A stretch of DNA of 64,000 nt from Paraspadella gotoi. Lineage: Eukaryota; Chaetognatha. The position numbers and the translations under genes were made by a program. The first letter of the stretch is position 1. Each line of letters opens with the position of its first letter. The stretch spans positions 2,803,476 to 2,867,475 of the forward strand of contig JBJCIZ010000239.1 in NCBI GenBank assembly GCA_051294375.1. Direction: 5' to 3'. The notes beneath the pieces are model-generated. The model ran no database searches and was not told where the DNA came from. It worked only from the letters and a program-made list of their open reading frames with translations. Shown here piece after piece: positions 22,834-34,355 of this stretch.

Positions 22834-23187
22834 TTAATTGTTCGCGGCTTCATTCGATTCGAGAACGAGTTTTTGAGGCGTGTAAAAATGTCCGATGGCG
22901 CCGACTCGACGAATCATTAAAATATCGTCCTGCGCCGCCAATAACAGTTTCGCGATCTCAACTTGGTCCGTCAAGTTCTTATTCTCTCTGTAAGGGGGGC
23001 GGGCGGGGGGCGGCGGGGGAATTTCATTCAATTCGGTTCCACGGTTACAAAATATGTGTTTTTGGGGATCCTACCTGAACTTTTCTCGGATTTTTCTTAA
23101 AAAGAAATGTCGATAATTGTAGGCTGGCACATCGTAGGCGGCTCTCATCAAGGCCTTGTAAGTTTGAAGAACGTGTTGAGTCGTCAT
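22834..23187 (-). CDS. LYRM4: LYRM4 / ISD11, iron-sulfur cluster assembly factor
   Basis: Exons 23187-23075 and 22987-22834 give 88 residues (human 91). ISD11 stabilises the cysteine desulfurase NFS1 with acyl carrier protein in mitochondria. SAYNYR-type AYNYRHFFLRKIREKFRENK, then DQVEIAKLL and GHFYTPQKLVLE match human LYRM4 throughout. The eponymous LYR tripeptide is replaced by TYK (LQTYKALMRAA). The splice joins FR to ENKNLTD with phase 2. The MRPL55 start lies 145 bp beyond its stop, same strand. Confidence 0.93.
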
Positions 23188-23388
23188 TTTGTTAAGTTTT
23201 GAGAAAAAATACGAATACTTAGTTCAAGCGGCAAAACATTAAAACTCTCGAAAGCATGACGACTCGTAAATTTAATTTTCGAAACTATAGAAAAGCTCGC
23301 ACGTAATAAAGACAAGTTCGACATACAATTTGACTAGACAGAAGAAATTATATCAAGCAGTGACCGTGGTTTTTTTTTTTTTTTTCCA

Positions 23389-24244
23389 TCAACCGAACAT
23401 AGAGGAATGAAGTTCTTGAATGTCAGATTCTCGTTCCGCTGCTCGTTTTTTCTGTCGTTTGTATTCTTCGTACTGGAGATCGTCGGTCGGTAGGTCCATT
23501 CGGCAAACTGCGAACAATTTTAAATGACGTATGATTGGCAGTGAGACGAGAGTTCAATCGACTTTATAATTACCAGGGCAGGTCGCGGTTCGCTTTAGCC
23601 AAGGAACGAGGCACTCTTCGTGGAAAATGTGCTTGCATTTCAGCTTTAAGGCCGGCTGTTCCTCTAATCTGTAGAAGTCCAAACAAACTGGGCATTGATC
23701 CTTATTAGAGACCATGTCCTGAAAGTTGAAGAATCAATTTGTCAATTATATGACTATGAAAAATATGATTTTGAATGTTCTTGATGATGAGAAGCCATAT
23801 CTAAAATTTACCGCTTCAGACAATGTCAATGATACCTTTTTTCCTATTGTAAAAAAGCGTGACGACGACGACGACAGAGGCACTACTGAACTTAAGCTAA
23901 TTTTTATAATTTTTTGATTATTTAAGCTTCGAAAATCGAAAATACATTTACCAATGTAAAGCTTCCTCTATTACCTGAGTGATGGGAACCCTGGGTATCT
24001 CTTTGATGACCGCATCGGAGGCGGGGGGACTGTTTTCTCCTCTTCCAATCAATTCGAGAAACAAACTCTCAAAGGCCGCATCCGCCGCAGCCCCTATTGT
24101 ATTTTTAATAGTTAATACTCATATTTAGTCGCAAAGGTTTTAATAATGTGACTAACCTGTGTCAAGCAATAACCTTGCCATTTGCAAGGTCGAATCGGGC
24201 AGTGACCCTTCAGTGCAATTGTGCTCGTCGAAATAACTCGACAT
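23389..24244 (-). CDS. RNF181: RNF181-like RING-H2 E3 ubiquitin ligase
   Basis: Exons 24244-24157, 24093-23975, 23718-23574 and 23507-23389 give 156 residues (human 153). The N-terminus MSSYFDEHNCTEGS matches MASYFDEHDCEPS. The RING-H2 finger (about residues 75-118) has CPVCLDF, CKHIFHEECLVPWL and CPVCRMDLPTDD, a complete C3H2C3 zinc-ligand set, followed by the Glu/Arg-rich tail that in RNF181 follows the RING. All phases close, and the RING is split by an intron between CP and VCR. Confidence 0.95.
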
Positions 24245-24453
24245 CGTTTGTATATATATATATATATCGTTTATATCAAATAACGTAAATATCTTCAAAA
24301 CAATAACAGAATGACGAAAATTCGTGAAAAAAAAGGGACTCGGGAGTCTGCTTAGGCCAAAAACAGTGGAGAAAGTTTCTCGGGGAGAAAAATTAAAAGA
24401 AAAATCATCACGTCTTGTTTTCCACTCTCAAACGTCGTTGAAAAAAAAATCCG
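24245..24453. other. Short intergenic between RNF181 and TUFM
   Basis: 209 bp, with a (TA)n microsatellite at about 24251-24266; nothing else seen. Confidence 0.6.
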
Positions 24454-26270
24454 TCACCAAGTTCTAATCTTTGGCCATCGCGCCTTCAACATATCTTCGT
24501 TGGCGTCGGGTAGGACCTCGGTGACGACCCCAGTGCCGACGGTGACCCCTTGATTGCGCAGCGTGAATCTCGCGCCGAGCGGGAGAACCATCTTCTTCAT
24601 CAACATCAACTCCAACTGAGCGTCCTCGCCCGGCATGACCATCTCTTTGCCCTCGCTGGTTATCCTGACGTTGGCGCCGACGTTCCAGGTTCGAGAGTAC
24701 ATCATGAGCTGCAAGTCGGGAATGAAGGGCTCGCTGCTCCCGCCTTCCTCTTTGGTGAGGACGTAGACTTGGCCGAGGACGCGATTGATGATCTTGGCCG
24801 TGTTGGGTTTCGCGATGATCATTCCTCGTTTAACTTCGTCTCGTTTCACGCCTTTGATCAGGACGCCGGCTTGATCTCCCGCTTGAGCGGATTCCAGGGT
24901 TTGGTGAAACATTTCTAAGCCTGTCGAAGAAAAATAGGGGGGGGGGAAAATTCATTTTCAAAAGATGCGGGATAATTGGGTGCCTAAAACTTGCCAGCCA
25001 CTTGAGACTTGATGATCTGATTGTGACCCAGGATTTCGATTTTGTCGTCTTTCTTCAACGTTCCTGACTCTAAACGGCCAGAGACGACGGTGCCGCGGCC
25101 TTGGATGGAGTACGTCTGATACGATAAGTAATAATAAGTAAAAAAAAAATAACTAAATAGCAAATGCAGACATTATTTACATGCTCGATCTGCAGCATGG
25201 GCGGTTTGTCGAGATCGCGTTCGGGCGTGGGAATGTGTTCGTCGATGGCCTCGAGAAGCTTAAAGATCGAGTCGCGCCCGATGTCGTCCCGATTTCCTTC
25301 GAGGGCGCATCGAGCGGAGCCGACGACGACTGGAGTTTTCTCTCCGTCGTATCCGTACTCGTTCAAAAGTTCTCGAATCTCCATCTCTACCAGTTCGATC
25401 ATTTCATCGTCCGCCGAGTCCGCCTGGGATTTTACATTATACATCATTGTTATATAACAAACAAACTTATCAGCTATTTTTTAATCAAACACGACATGGA
25501 ACGAGGAGACGGCCCTCACCTTATTCATATAGACGACGAGATTGTCGATTCCGATCTGTTTAGCCAATAGGAGATGTTCCCGCGTTTGAGGCATGACTCC
25601 GTCGGTGGCGGCGAGAACCAAAATCGCTCCCTCCATTTGGTTCGCGCCGGTTATCATATTTTTAATGTAATCCGCGTGACCTGGAGAAAAAAAGGCAAGC
25701 TAATTATTTGCAAGGCAATCGCCAACGCAGCTAACGGTACTTAATCAAAATACTTTCAAACGTGTTTCCCAAAATGTTCTGAGAAAAACTGACCCGGACA
25801 ATCGACGTGCCCATAATGACGCGCGTCGGTCTGATATTCAATGTGAGCGGCGTTGATGGTGATGCCTCTCTTTCGCTCCTCCGGCGCGTTGTCGATCTCG
25901 GCGTACTCGCGAAACTTGGCCTTGTTGTCTTTGGCCAGGATCCGCGTGATGGCGGCCGTGAGGGTCGTCTTTCCGTGATCCACGTGACCTGTGGGTGTGA
26001 CAAGGAGAGGTCCGAGTGAGGCAGCAAATGGGTTTATTAATGCTTCTTGTCATCACCAATCGTGCCGACGTTAACGTGGGGCTTTGTCCGTTGAAAGACT
26101 TGCTTCTTTGCGGCCGGCGCGGCGTAGCCTCGTCCCTCCCGCGACCAGAGAAGCCCCAAGTACTTTGAGAAGAGGATAGAGTCACCGGAGAAGGCGGGCG
26201 AGGGATGCACGAGGCGCTTGCCGCAATTCATGGAGCGCAGCAAGTTGGAGGTAAGCATGGCTCCAGACAT
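24454..26270 (-). CDS. TUFM: Mitochondrial elongation factor Tu
   Basis: Exons 26270-26057, 25988-25794, 25680-25520, 25423-25181, 25116-24996 and 24920-24454 give 466 residues (human 452-455). EF-Tu delivers aminoacyl-tRNA to the mitoribosome. GTPase motifs: GHVDHGKT (G1), [12 protein letters not shown] (switch I/G2), [12 protein letters not shown] (G3), MNKAD (G4) and GSARCALEG (G5). Domains 2 and 3 follow ([27 protein letters not shown]). The N-terminal 55 residues are a basic presequence. The donor of intron 5 is GC, not GT (GCTG|GCAAGT at 24995); it restores [19 protein letters not shown], and the only nearby GT would break the frame. Confidence 0.97.
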
Positions 26271-26523
26271 GATACTAATTACTATAACTAAAACGAGCTA
26301 TGAATAAAAAGGATTGTGGAAATGGGAGAAATAAATATTACACTGGCTTATATTCACCATTCACAATTGCCTACTTAAACCAAGAGTAGCATTAATTACT
26401 AAAACTGATAAATACAAACAAAATATCTATAAAAAAAAAAAATTATGAAATCCAGCATGGAAAGTGATACATTTCGAGAGAGGATCCAATAAAAACTAAG
26501 ACAAGTCCCTTTCAACGCCGTCG

Positions 26524-27069
26524 TCACAAGACGGCGCCGCCCTCGTCTTCCTCGGCGGAATCGGGCATAGGGTCGTCCACCTGAATGGAAACGATATGGT
26601 GACCGGGCACCATGGCCAATCCGAGGACGCGCGGCTCTTCCACGCGAGTCGAACGCAAAGTCTCCGTCGATCCGTCCGACGCATCCGATGAGAGCGGAGA
26701 GACCTGCGCCCGAGTCGAATAAGAATGTTTAATACTTTAATAACTCGGCTAATCAAAACTTTATTTTTAATTCATTCAAACATTCACCGATTTATTCTCC
26801 TTCCAAGAACTTTCCACGCGGCCGTAATTGAGATATTCGTGACAGGATCCGAGGATGACGTTGCAGGCTCTGTCGGTGCAGAGAAAGAGTCCGACGAGAG
26901 TCCGTCCGTCCGTCATCGTGATTTTCATGTTGCGATTTAATAACCGTCGGAGTTTCATCTTTCCTTCGCTTGGTTTCGACATAAAATCAGACTCGGTTTT
27001 GTCGCTACAATTCTGTTCCATAGTACTTTCCATAGTTTCCAAGTTACTTTCCGAGTTTTCCGAATTCAT
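26524..27069 (-). CDS. NAA38: NAA38 (LSMD1), Sm-like auxiliary subunit of the NatC N-acetyltransferase
   Basis: Exons 27069-26788 and 26703-26524 give 153 residues; an upstream in-frame ATG at 27096 would add nine. NatC acetylates N-termini starting Met-Leu/Ile/Phe/Trp. The Lsm fold reads [38 protein letters not shown], and after the intron [19 protein letters not shown], nearly identical to human NAA38. The N-terminal 45 residues are Ser/Glu-rich and not conserved. The last 15 residues are acidic. Confidence 0.95.
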
Positions 27070-27246
27070 TTTAACAATTAATAATTTGTCGAACACTTCA
27101 GTGTCTACACATTTCGCTACAATTAGCGTCTGGTGCTCATTTTTGTGCTTCGGTTGAGCGAACTTCAGATTTTAATCGCCCATTAGGTAGCATGCAGACT
27201 AGTTGAAAATTGAAAAACTATGAAATATAACAACAAAGCGTATAAA

Positions 27247-30032
27247 TCATAACAACAAAGGATCACAAAGTGCGACGGTATGATTGGTACCGCAGGCAAC
27301 TTGCTTCACGCTGGCGGGGAGCACCACTTTCATAGGAAAATACTGATTGTTCTCGTGACCGAGGCCGAGGCAGCCGAATCGATTGGCTCCCCAAGCGTAG
27401 AGCTCGCCAAAGTCGGCGTCGTCTCTTCCGCGGACATGATGCGCTTTCCTTTTGGGCACTCGGACGACCGCCGCAAAGTGGGACATCCCGGGCTGAAGAT
27501 CTTCCACGCGTACGTCAGGAGTTAAGGGAGTTTGGCCGAAAAGAGCCTCGGGAAGCATCTAATGACGATAAGAAGGAAAAAGGTTCGACCACCAGTCAAC
27601 GGAAAGACGAAAAAGACTCAAGAGAGTCATTACGATCCGCGTTTTTTTTTTTACCCGAGGTTCAGTCAAACTCTCCACGTTGGGTCCGAGACCCAAAATT
27701 CCGAAACCCCAAACAAAGACGCGACCGTCGACGTCGAGGACGGCGCAGGCGGAGGCCGACGCCGCCGCCGTCACGATCCGGCCGAGACCGCGGAAAGCCA
27801 GGCGGCGAGGGACGCTGACTTGAGTCGATGGTGTCACCACGCTTAGCTGATTGTATTCGGAGTTGCCCCAACTTGATGGTAAACGTTACAAGCTATTAAT
27901 ATTTAGATGTAGAATCGTAGATGTCTCGAAAATAATACGTCCCATCGGCTTACCCGAAAAGTTCGCCCTCTTCGGAAACTGCCAAAGCGCAGTCGGCCTT
28001 GCACGAGATCTTCTTAATGCGAGCTCCCTCCAAATCTCCCTTGACTCGAGTGGGCGTGGCGACGGTGCGATAATGGCCGAGTCCAGTTTGTCCGTCGGCG
28101 CCCCAACCGCACGAGTAGACGGCGCCGGCTTCGGTGAGGAACATCGTGTGATCCATTCCGCAAACGACTTGGACGACGCGGCCGTCGATGCCCTCAATCT
28201 GCGACGGAGATTTGGGGTCAGAGACCAGAGAGTTTTTTCTTAGAAATAAGTATTCACTTTTACTTTTAAGGAGATCACATAAAAGTGGCGGTCACAGAGA
28301 CGACAAGGGCAACAACGATGAAAACGACGACGACGACGACGAAGACGAAAACAACGACGAAGACAACGATTATTGCATCCCGGCCCCATCATAGTTTAAA
28401 ACCTCTTCAACCTTGTGAACGACTGAGTTTCCCCGGTAATTTTCGTTTTCGATTATCGTCCTTCCGCACTGTCCCTGCGCGTTGTTACCCAACGTGAAAA
28501 CTTCGCCTCGATCGGTGAGGACGGCAGAGTGAGATCGACCCGCAGCCGCCTGCGTCACGCGCGCGTCCTGGCCAAGCGGAAGCGTCACGTCTGTCGGTTC
28601 GAGCAGACGATCGATGACGCGTTCGGCGCCGGATTTTTTGTCAGTGACGCGGACGCATCCGAGTTGGGAGGAGAAGTTCAGTCCGGTGCCTATGACTGGA
28701 TAATTCAGAGGTACGTATTTATCTTTTTTTCTTCCTTTTTAATGTTAAATCATAAGTTATGACGAATTTAGAGAGATAAAATTCTCCTCTTTCCGTTAGC
28801 TTGGTCAGATCAGTCCTCGCTTACCGACCGTGAGCCTAACGGCCACGCTGGTTCTACGTACAGTTCATAGAAATCGTATATTGTGGCAGCAAGACTTAAA
28901 GCTGCCTCACTGCTGTCTGTCCTCAGCCTCGTCTCAATGGCTGAGCAGGCTAAATCATCTCATTCCATCCGTGCGTCCCGGGTTCAATCCCTGGGTATCC
29001 CGGTTCTGGCTTAAATGTGACGGTGCCGGTATAAACATGCCAGTGACAGGAGGCGGTCACTGAGGGTCCGCAGCCCCTATGCCAGTTGGTGAGATACACC
29101 GCGCCCCGGGTATCACAGGCTATCCTCCCGTTGCCATAATATCACGATAGGGATTGCAAATGAGTGATAAACAAAACGGTGAGAGTCTTGATTGAAAGCC
29201 TTCAATATTTATATCCAAAGGGATGAAGTCCTTATCACAACCATATCCTTTCCAAATTCAGGGGCAAACTAGCTAATTTATTTCACGAATGTATAATTAT
29301 AACATTGCAGTACCGATTTCATACTTATATACATACTGACAACGATAATAGCCTATATAGAAAAAGCACCTTTAGGATGTTTCGCCTTTCGCGAGTGATT
29401 AACGAAAAGTGTGAACCCGTGACCGGCGGCGACGCTGGCGATTCTCAGATCGTAAAAGTCGGGATGAGGAAGTCTGAAGGGCAGAGTGACGGTGTCCTGT
29501 GGCTCCGGTCGAGGAATCCGCTTCGCTTTCATCGCCCTTTGCGAAAACTCGCCCCGCGGCTTCGGTTTCCGAGGATGGAGAAAGTGGGCGGCGCCGAGAG
29601 CGCCCGTCTCTGTTCCTCCCCATACGTAGCTGAGGGACGACGAAGAACATGTCGCTTAAAATTGTGGATCAAAGAGCAGAAGCTCCAATAATAGGACTCT
29701 TACACTCTGGGCAAACGGCGTGACTTGGGATTGTAGTGCTGGAAAATGACAGACTCGTTGAGGGTTTTAAGTCTGTCGTCGGGATCGGAAGGATCGGAGC
29801 CGAGCGAGGGATCGAATGAGTATTTGACTTTGGGGTTCCCCGCGGACGGGCGAGAAAAGCTCGAAGGGTGAAGGGAGAAAGATCGAACCCGCGACGACGA
29901 AAGGTCAAAGTTTCTCGTTAAAGATTGGCCGCAAACGTAAGTCGTCGGGGGAATATTTTCGGGACTCCAACGCGCTAACGTTTTCGCCGCCAACAGTTTG
30001 TGGGCCGACTCGGCTAAAGCTTTCGAATTCAT
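27247..30032 (-). CDS. RCC1L: RCC1L (WBSCR16), mitochondrial RCC1-like protein
   Basis: Exons 30032-29704, 29629-29370, 28689-28412, 28198-27954, 27871-27655 and 27558-27247 give 546 residues (human 464). RCC1L is an inner-membrane-associated beta-propeller required for mitoribosome assembly and OPA1 function. RCC1 repeats include YVWGGTETGALG, GQCGRTIIENENY, SCGWGADGQTGLGHY, FGWGNSEYNQLS, VFVWGFGILGLGPN and AWGANRFGCLGLG, aligned with human order. Residues 1-80 form a basic, Ser-rich presequence. Intron 2 (28690-29369) is long because of a SINE; intron 3 contains an AC/GA-rich low-complexity stretch near 28310-28375. Confidence 0.94.
28830..29300 (+). repeat. tRNA-derived SINE, near full length, in RCC1L intron 2
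   Basis: The 5' part resembles a tRNA gene: an A-box-like ATGGCTGAGCAGG at about 28935 and a B-box GGGTTCAATCCCTGGG at about 28978. A tRNA-unrelated body (CCAGTGACAGGAGG, CCCCGGGTATCACAGGCTA) and a tail sharing ATTCAGGGGCAAACTAGCTA with the copies at 20643 and 62703 follow. It lies antisense to RCC1L. This is a SINE, not a functional tRNA: no complete cloverleaf. Confidence 0.8.
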
Positions 30033-30715
30033 AGCTAATACACACAAATTTTTATTCAAAAACCAAGAAAACCACCAATTAACTATAAGATACGCATGAC
30101 GCTAAGGTTGAAAAGCGTATGCACGAAAGCAATTTCCTTCGATTGGACTTAGGATATACGCGGCCAGTGGCAACAGTCCGAAATATACCTTTTCTTTTAA
30201 AACTCCCGGAAGTACGGTCGAGCCGTGCGTGGCCGAGTTCAGTTAGCCTCATATCAGCTGCCCAAAGAAAATCGTGACTGTAGTCATGAACTGAAATTAA
30301 ATCCACAGTGAGTGAGCAAAAAAAATTAGGATAAAATTTTATTTTCAAAAGCTAGGTCGCATGTAAAGTACGCACTCAAAAAGCTTCACAAAACAGATCT
30401 AAAATTTCAATAAAAAAAAAGAACTTGCAGACAAAATTAATATTAAAGCTTTCGACATTACGATATTACACAGGAAGACAAGGCAAGGGAAAAGGCCTAC
30501 TAAAATTAAAAAATCTCTTTGTTTTAACTCGCAAAAATTGTTCTTTGGCGACTTCAATAAAAAGGTAGAAACAAAGGTTCCGAGTAAACTAGCAATGATT
30601 ACGGAATGAGGATTCGTGGCCTACAGTCAAAGATGAAAGGAGAACATTGAATAATACTACAGGAATGAATGCTACACGCTTCCTTTTCAAATCTCGAGAC
30701 CCCGAACATGTCAGG
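30033..30715. other. Intergenic: RCC1L 5' side / FABP 3' side
   Basis: About 680 bp, AT-rich. A reverse-strand open frame at 30079-30348 matches no family and has no coding-like composition. Nothing else supportable. Confidence 0.55.
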
Positions 30716-31266
30716 TTACACTCTCTTCTTGTAGAGGCGTTTGGCAACGATGTCGCCGCACTTGACGGTCGTGACGAGAGTGTTGCCGTCTTCGACGACA
30801 CGCTCGATCACGGTGTTGTTCTTTTCGTTGTCGGGATCCACTTGGTTGTGTATCATTTTTTCTCCTTGTCGAAAAAAAAGATAAGATGTAAAAAATCTGT
30901 TTTGAAAATTGAATTAAGAAATTGAGCTCACCTTCGAACGTAATGGTAGACTTGACGGTTCGATTGTCGGCCGTCTTCTCATCGAACTCGACGCCCTCCT
31001 TGAAGGCGACTTCCGTTGTTTTGAAAGTCGACGCAGTCACCATCTTCCAATTTTTCTCCTCATCCATCGACACGATGAAGTCTTCGTGAAGTAAAATAAT
31101 GGATTTATAGTTAAAGACCGAATGAGCTCATTACAATTTTAAACCGCCTACCGGGCTTGATATTATTTCCCATTTTACGCATTAAAAAACCGACTCCCAG
31201 ATGACACATGTATTCGTCAAAGCCTTCCTGAGAATCGAGCCCCCATGTTCCGAGAAGAGTAGACAT
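30716..31266 (-). CDS. Fatty-acid-binding protein (intracellular lipid-binding family)
   Basis: Exons 31266-31152, 31081-30932 and 30864-30716 give 137 residues, the usual FABP size. The beta-barrel carries fatty acids or retinoids in the cytosol. The N-terminal signature is [36 protein letters not shown] and [15 protein letters not shown] follow, the last with the R-x-Y carboxylate-binding pair. The second exon ends at FEG and the third starts EKMIH. Introns are 70 and 67 bp. Subtype cannot be assigned from motifs alone. Confidence 0.95.
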
Positions 31267-31847
31267 GGTGTATATTTCGTAAGTCTATTATCTAAATTTT
31301 AAAATAAAACGAAAATACTGGAGAATAGACTAGTAAAATATACAGATTGGCACTTCAGGCGATTTTTACGTACAAGCGCCTTTTAAATCATCAACCATTT
31401 CAAAAACATTTAATATATGATATCCAAATTCTCCTTATAATTTTTAATATGATTAAAAGTTAGATGTCTAAATGTTTAATTCATCAACTTATCAAATACA
31501 TAAAGAGAAAATATTGCCCTTTCTAATACTACGTCTCCATTAAAATGAAATTCCACGTTGAGAAATGGTTTTTAAAAACTTAAAGCTGGTAATTATCACA
31601 GTTTTGCTACTAAAAAGGTCGACTGGTCACGTTATTTCCACAATCAAAATGCTCATCGGATTTTAGTCAATCGCCCCCTTTCATTCTTAAAGATTCATGG
31701 GCGCGCGGAGTTTGCGTTATAACTTTTCCCGCCATTGGTCGCGCTTCTCTTTGACTTCTTTCACCGAGTAATGTTTGATTTTAAAGCGCAAGAACCTCAA
31801 ATCTACGCAAAGCGGTCAACTTTCATATTTCAGGGTTGAACCATTCG
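31267..31847. other. Intergenic: FABP 5' side / ABHD4 3' side
   Basis: About 580 bp, AT-rich with a slightly GC-richer part near 31670-31760; no gene recognised. Confidence 0.55.
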
Positions 31848-34074
31848 TCAAGAAGTCCCATTTTTCTTGGCTTTCAAGGGTGCGAAGACTCTGGGTTTTT
31901 CTCGGGTCTCGTCACCGACGAAGGCGTCTTCGGGAGGCGGGACACAGCAATCGTTAGCGTTGATGTCGGAAGAGTGAACGTCGACGAACTTGCAGACGTC
32001 GTTGATGACGAGGTTGAACTGCGACGGTCGATCCGCGTAGACGTGATGCCCCGCCCCCTTTACTTCTTGAACGTCGACGTAAGAAGACTGTCGAAGCTGC
32101 TGAATATATCTTCCTGAGAAACAAGGAAAAAATACTAATTCCGCAATGACTAATGGGCTAATCTTTTTTTTTCTTGCAACCATTTCTTCAAAACCTCGAT
32201 TGCAAATTATTTTTTGAAACGAGTTTACTATTTCCAGGTAATTAGGCGACTATATTAGTATGAAAAACTTTAATTTACTCATTAAAACTTATTTATTAGC
32301 CAAAAAATATATTTGACAATAAAATTAACTGGCTTTTCCAAACCGCGACACTTTTTTTTTCCCATCATGGTACGTTGGACAGACAGACGGACAGAAAAGT
32401 AAAAAGAGCCAAGGATTAAGAAAGGAAGATTCTTACCAGTATCGCTGGTGATCCAAGATTTGGCCCCATAAACAAAAGTCATCGAAACTTTTTGATCCAG
32501 TTTTCCGATTCGGTGCACGAGAGGATATTTCGCGTAGCCGTAAGAAGCCAACAAAGTTTTGAAGGCGGCCTCCCCGCTCGGACTTTGCGCGTTCAAGTGA
32601 TAGATATAGTTAAAGACGGTATCGTCCTCGAACAACTGAGAATAGCGACGATGAAAATCCGGGCGAAATTTCTTGATCAGCGATGGACCCCACGGTCCGG
32701 CGCCGCGAACGGGGGCCAGCGGGTTGAAAGGCTTCAGAACGACTCGGAGGGCCTTGACCCAAAAGGGCCAGTCGCGCTCCAACTCCCGCTCCTTGGGCAT
32801 TTCCTGGACTCCCCAAGGGTCGACGAGGATGAGATGCTTGACTCTGTCCGGGTATTTCATGGCGTAGTTGGCGGCGACGTAGCCACCGAGACTGTGGCCC
32901 AAGAGGATGAAGGGCTTCTCGAGTTGTACCGCGTGACGCCACGACTCAACCGAGTCGACGAATTCGGCCTCGACGAGCGGCGCACTTTGGCAGAATGTCG
33001 GTCTGGATCCAAATCGATCGAAACTTAGTTAAAAACGATCAGATTTAAATATGGTCAATGGGTCATACCTAGAGGACAAACCGAAGCCGAGCAAATCGAA
33101 AGAGTAGACCGTCCTATCTTTGACGAGATCGTCCAAGTTCATCGCCCAGATGCCGCTGCCGCCTCCCATACCGTGGATGAGCACCAACGGCGTACCCTTA
33201 CAAGAGTTCACATCTTTTTGCTTCTCAACTTTTGTGGCGATTAGCGTCCAGATTCTGAGAAACGAAAAAAACGATTCGATTCATTTTCTTATCAGGGTGT
33301 GTCNNNNNNNNNNGAGAGAGAGAGAGAGAGAGAGAAGTGAAACTGAAATATAGAGAACGAAAGAGACAAGAGAAGCGAGACAGAAAGAGAGAAAGAGAGA
33401 AAGAGAGAAAGGGAGACAAAGAGAGAGAGAAAAAAGGGAGAGAAAGAAAAAAGAAGGGGTGAGAAAGAAAAAAGAAGACAAAAAAAGATAAAAGAAGCAA
33501 AGAGAGAGAGGTAAAGAAAAATAAGCAATCAGAGAAAAAGAAAAAGAGAGTTAAAAGCTATGTATAAGTAACATCTTACTAGTTATAGGCCTATCGTCTA
33601 GGAAATAGGCAAGAGTAGACCGATTGTTTTGTTTTCGTTATGAATTTTAATGAGTGACCTATACTTGTCGTTGCAAACGTTGACGAAGAATCTGTCGAGT
33701 TTCGCTCTGACAAGACGCAGCATCCGGGTCTCTGCCTGTAATAACTGATTCATCGAGGTGGGTCGCCACGAGTGGAGCCAGGGGAAGGGATTCAAGCGAG
33801 TGAACCAGGTGGAGGCCTTGCGCTCGGCGACCGCCGACGAGAAGGGGATTTTGTTCACCGAAGGAACGGATGAAGACGGCGGCGACCCTTTCGGAGGACA
33901 TGAGAGACTCTTGGGGGAGGGCGTTCCTGGGGTCGGGAGGGGGACGGTGATCTGAACCACCGGAGATCCTTGACTAGAATTCGAGTGAGTTTTTAAATCG
34001 TCGGGGGACGCGGGCGGAGAGGGATGGATGTCATGGGTGATGCCGACGTTTTGATTGGACGAATCGTCGGCCAT
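31848..34074 (-). CDS. ABHD4: ABHD4-type alpha/beta-hydrolase (lysophospholipase / N-acyl phospholipase)
   Basis: Exons 34074-33659, 33254-33069, 33002-32437 and 32113-31848 give 477 residues. The ABHD4/ABHD5 pair acts on N-acyl-phospholipids (ABHD4) or co-activates ATGL lipase (ABHD5). Oxyanion/entry [28 protein letters not shown], nucleophile elbow [42 protein letters not shown], and final histidine in [14 protein letters not shown]. The elbow has Ser (GHSLGG), as in active ABHD4; vertebrate ABHD5 has Asn there. A Pro/Ser-rich extension of about 100 residues precedes the family start ([13 protein letters not shown]). Intron 1 holds a 10-base N gap and GA-rich sequence, so its length is uncertain. 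Confidence 0.9.
33304..33560. repeat. 10-base assembly gap followed by GA-rich microsatellite (ABHD4 intron 1)
   Basis: Ten Ns at 33304-33313 are followed by (GA)n and degenerate GAAA/GAGA purine-rich sequence to about 33560. A collapsed or unresolved repeat is the simplest reading; apparent reading frames through it are artefacts. Confidence 0.95.
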
Positions 34075-34355
34075 CGCTCTTGATTGGCCGATGGCATTGA
34101 GGTGGTTATTTATTTGCCATTAAAAAAAAACAAAAAAAACTTAACGTTTATGGTTTCAATAAACTGCGAAAAAAAAAGAGAATGGAACATAAAAACAAGG
34201 TTAAAAAAATAACAATTTCTTTCCCGTTTTGTTTATTAAATATTGGCTTTAATTTAGGACGACGCTAAATGAGAGACGAATCTTCCTTCCTTTTCGGGTA
34301 AATTGAGTTTTCAGAATGAGAAGTAAAAAATTAATCATTAATCAAATACCAAAAT

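Noticed and set aside
28285-28400. Plus-strand Asp/Asn/Thr-rich coding-like repeat
   Set aside because: Short degenerate ACGACG/AAC repeat inside an RCC1L intron; no start or splice context.
28930-29000. Possible tRNA gene
   Set aside because: A and B boxes are present but no complete cloverleaf or acceptor stem; the downstream body is shared with other dispersed copies, so it is a SINE head.
30079-30348. 89-codon minus-strand frame upstream of RCC1L
   Set aside because: No recognisable family, poor codon composition, lies in the RCC1L 5' flank.
33225-33560. Minus-strand Ser/Leu/Phe-rich frames spanning the N gap
   Set aside because: They run through Ns and GA microsatellite antisense (TCTC repeats) inside an ABHD4 intron.
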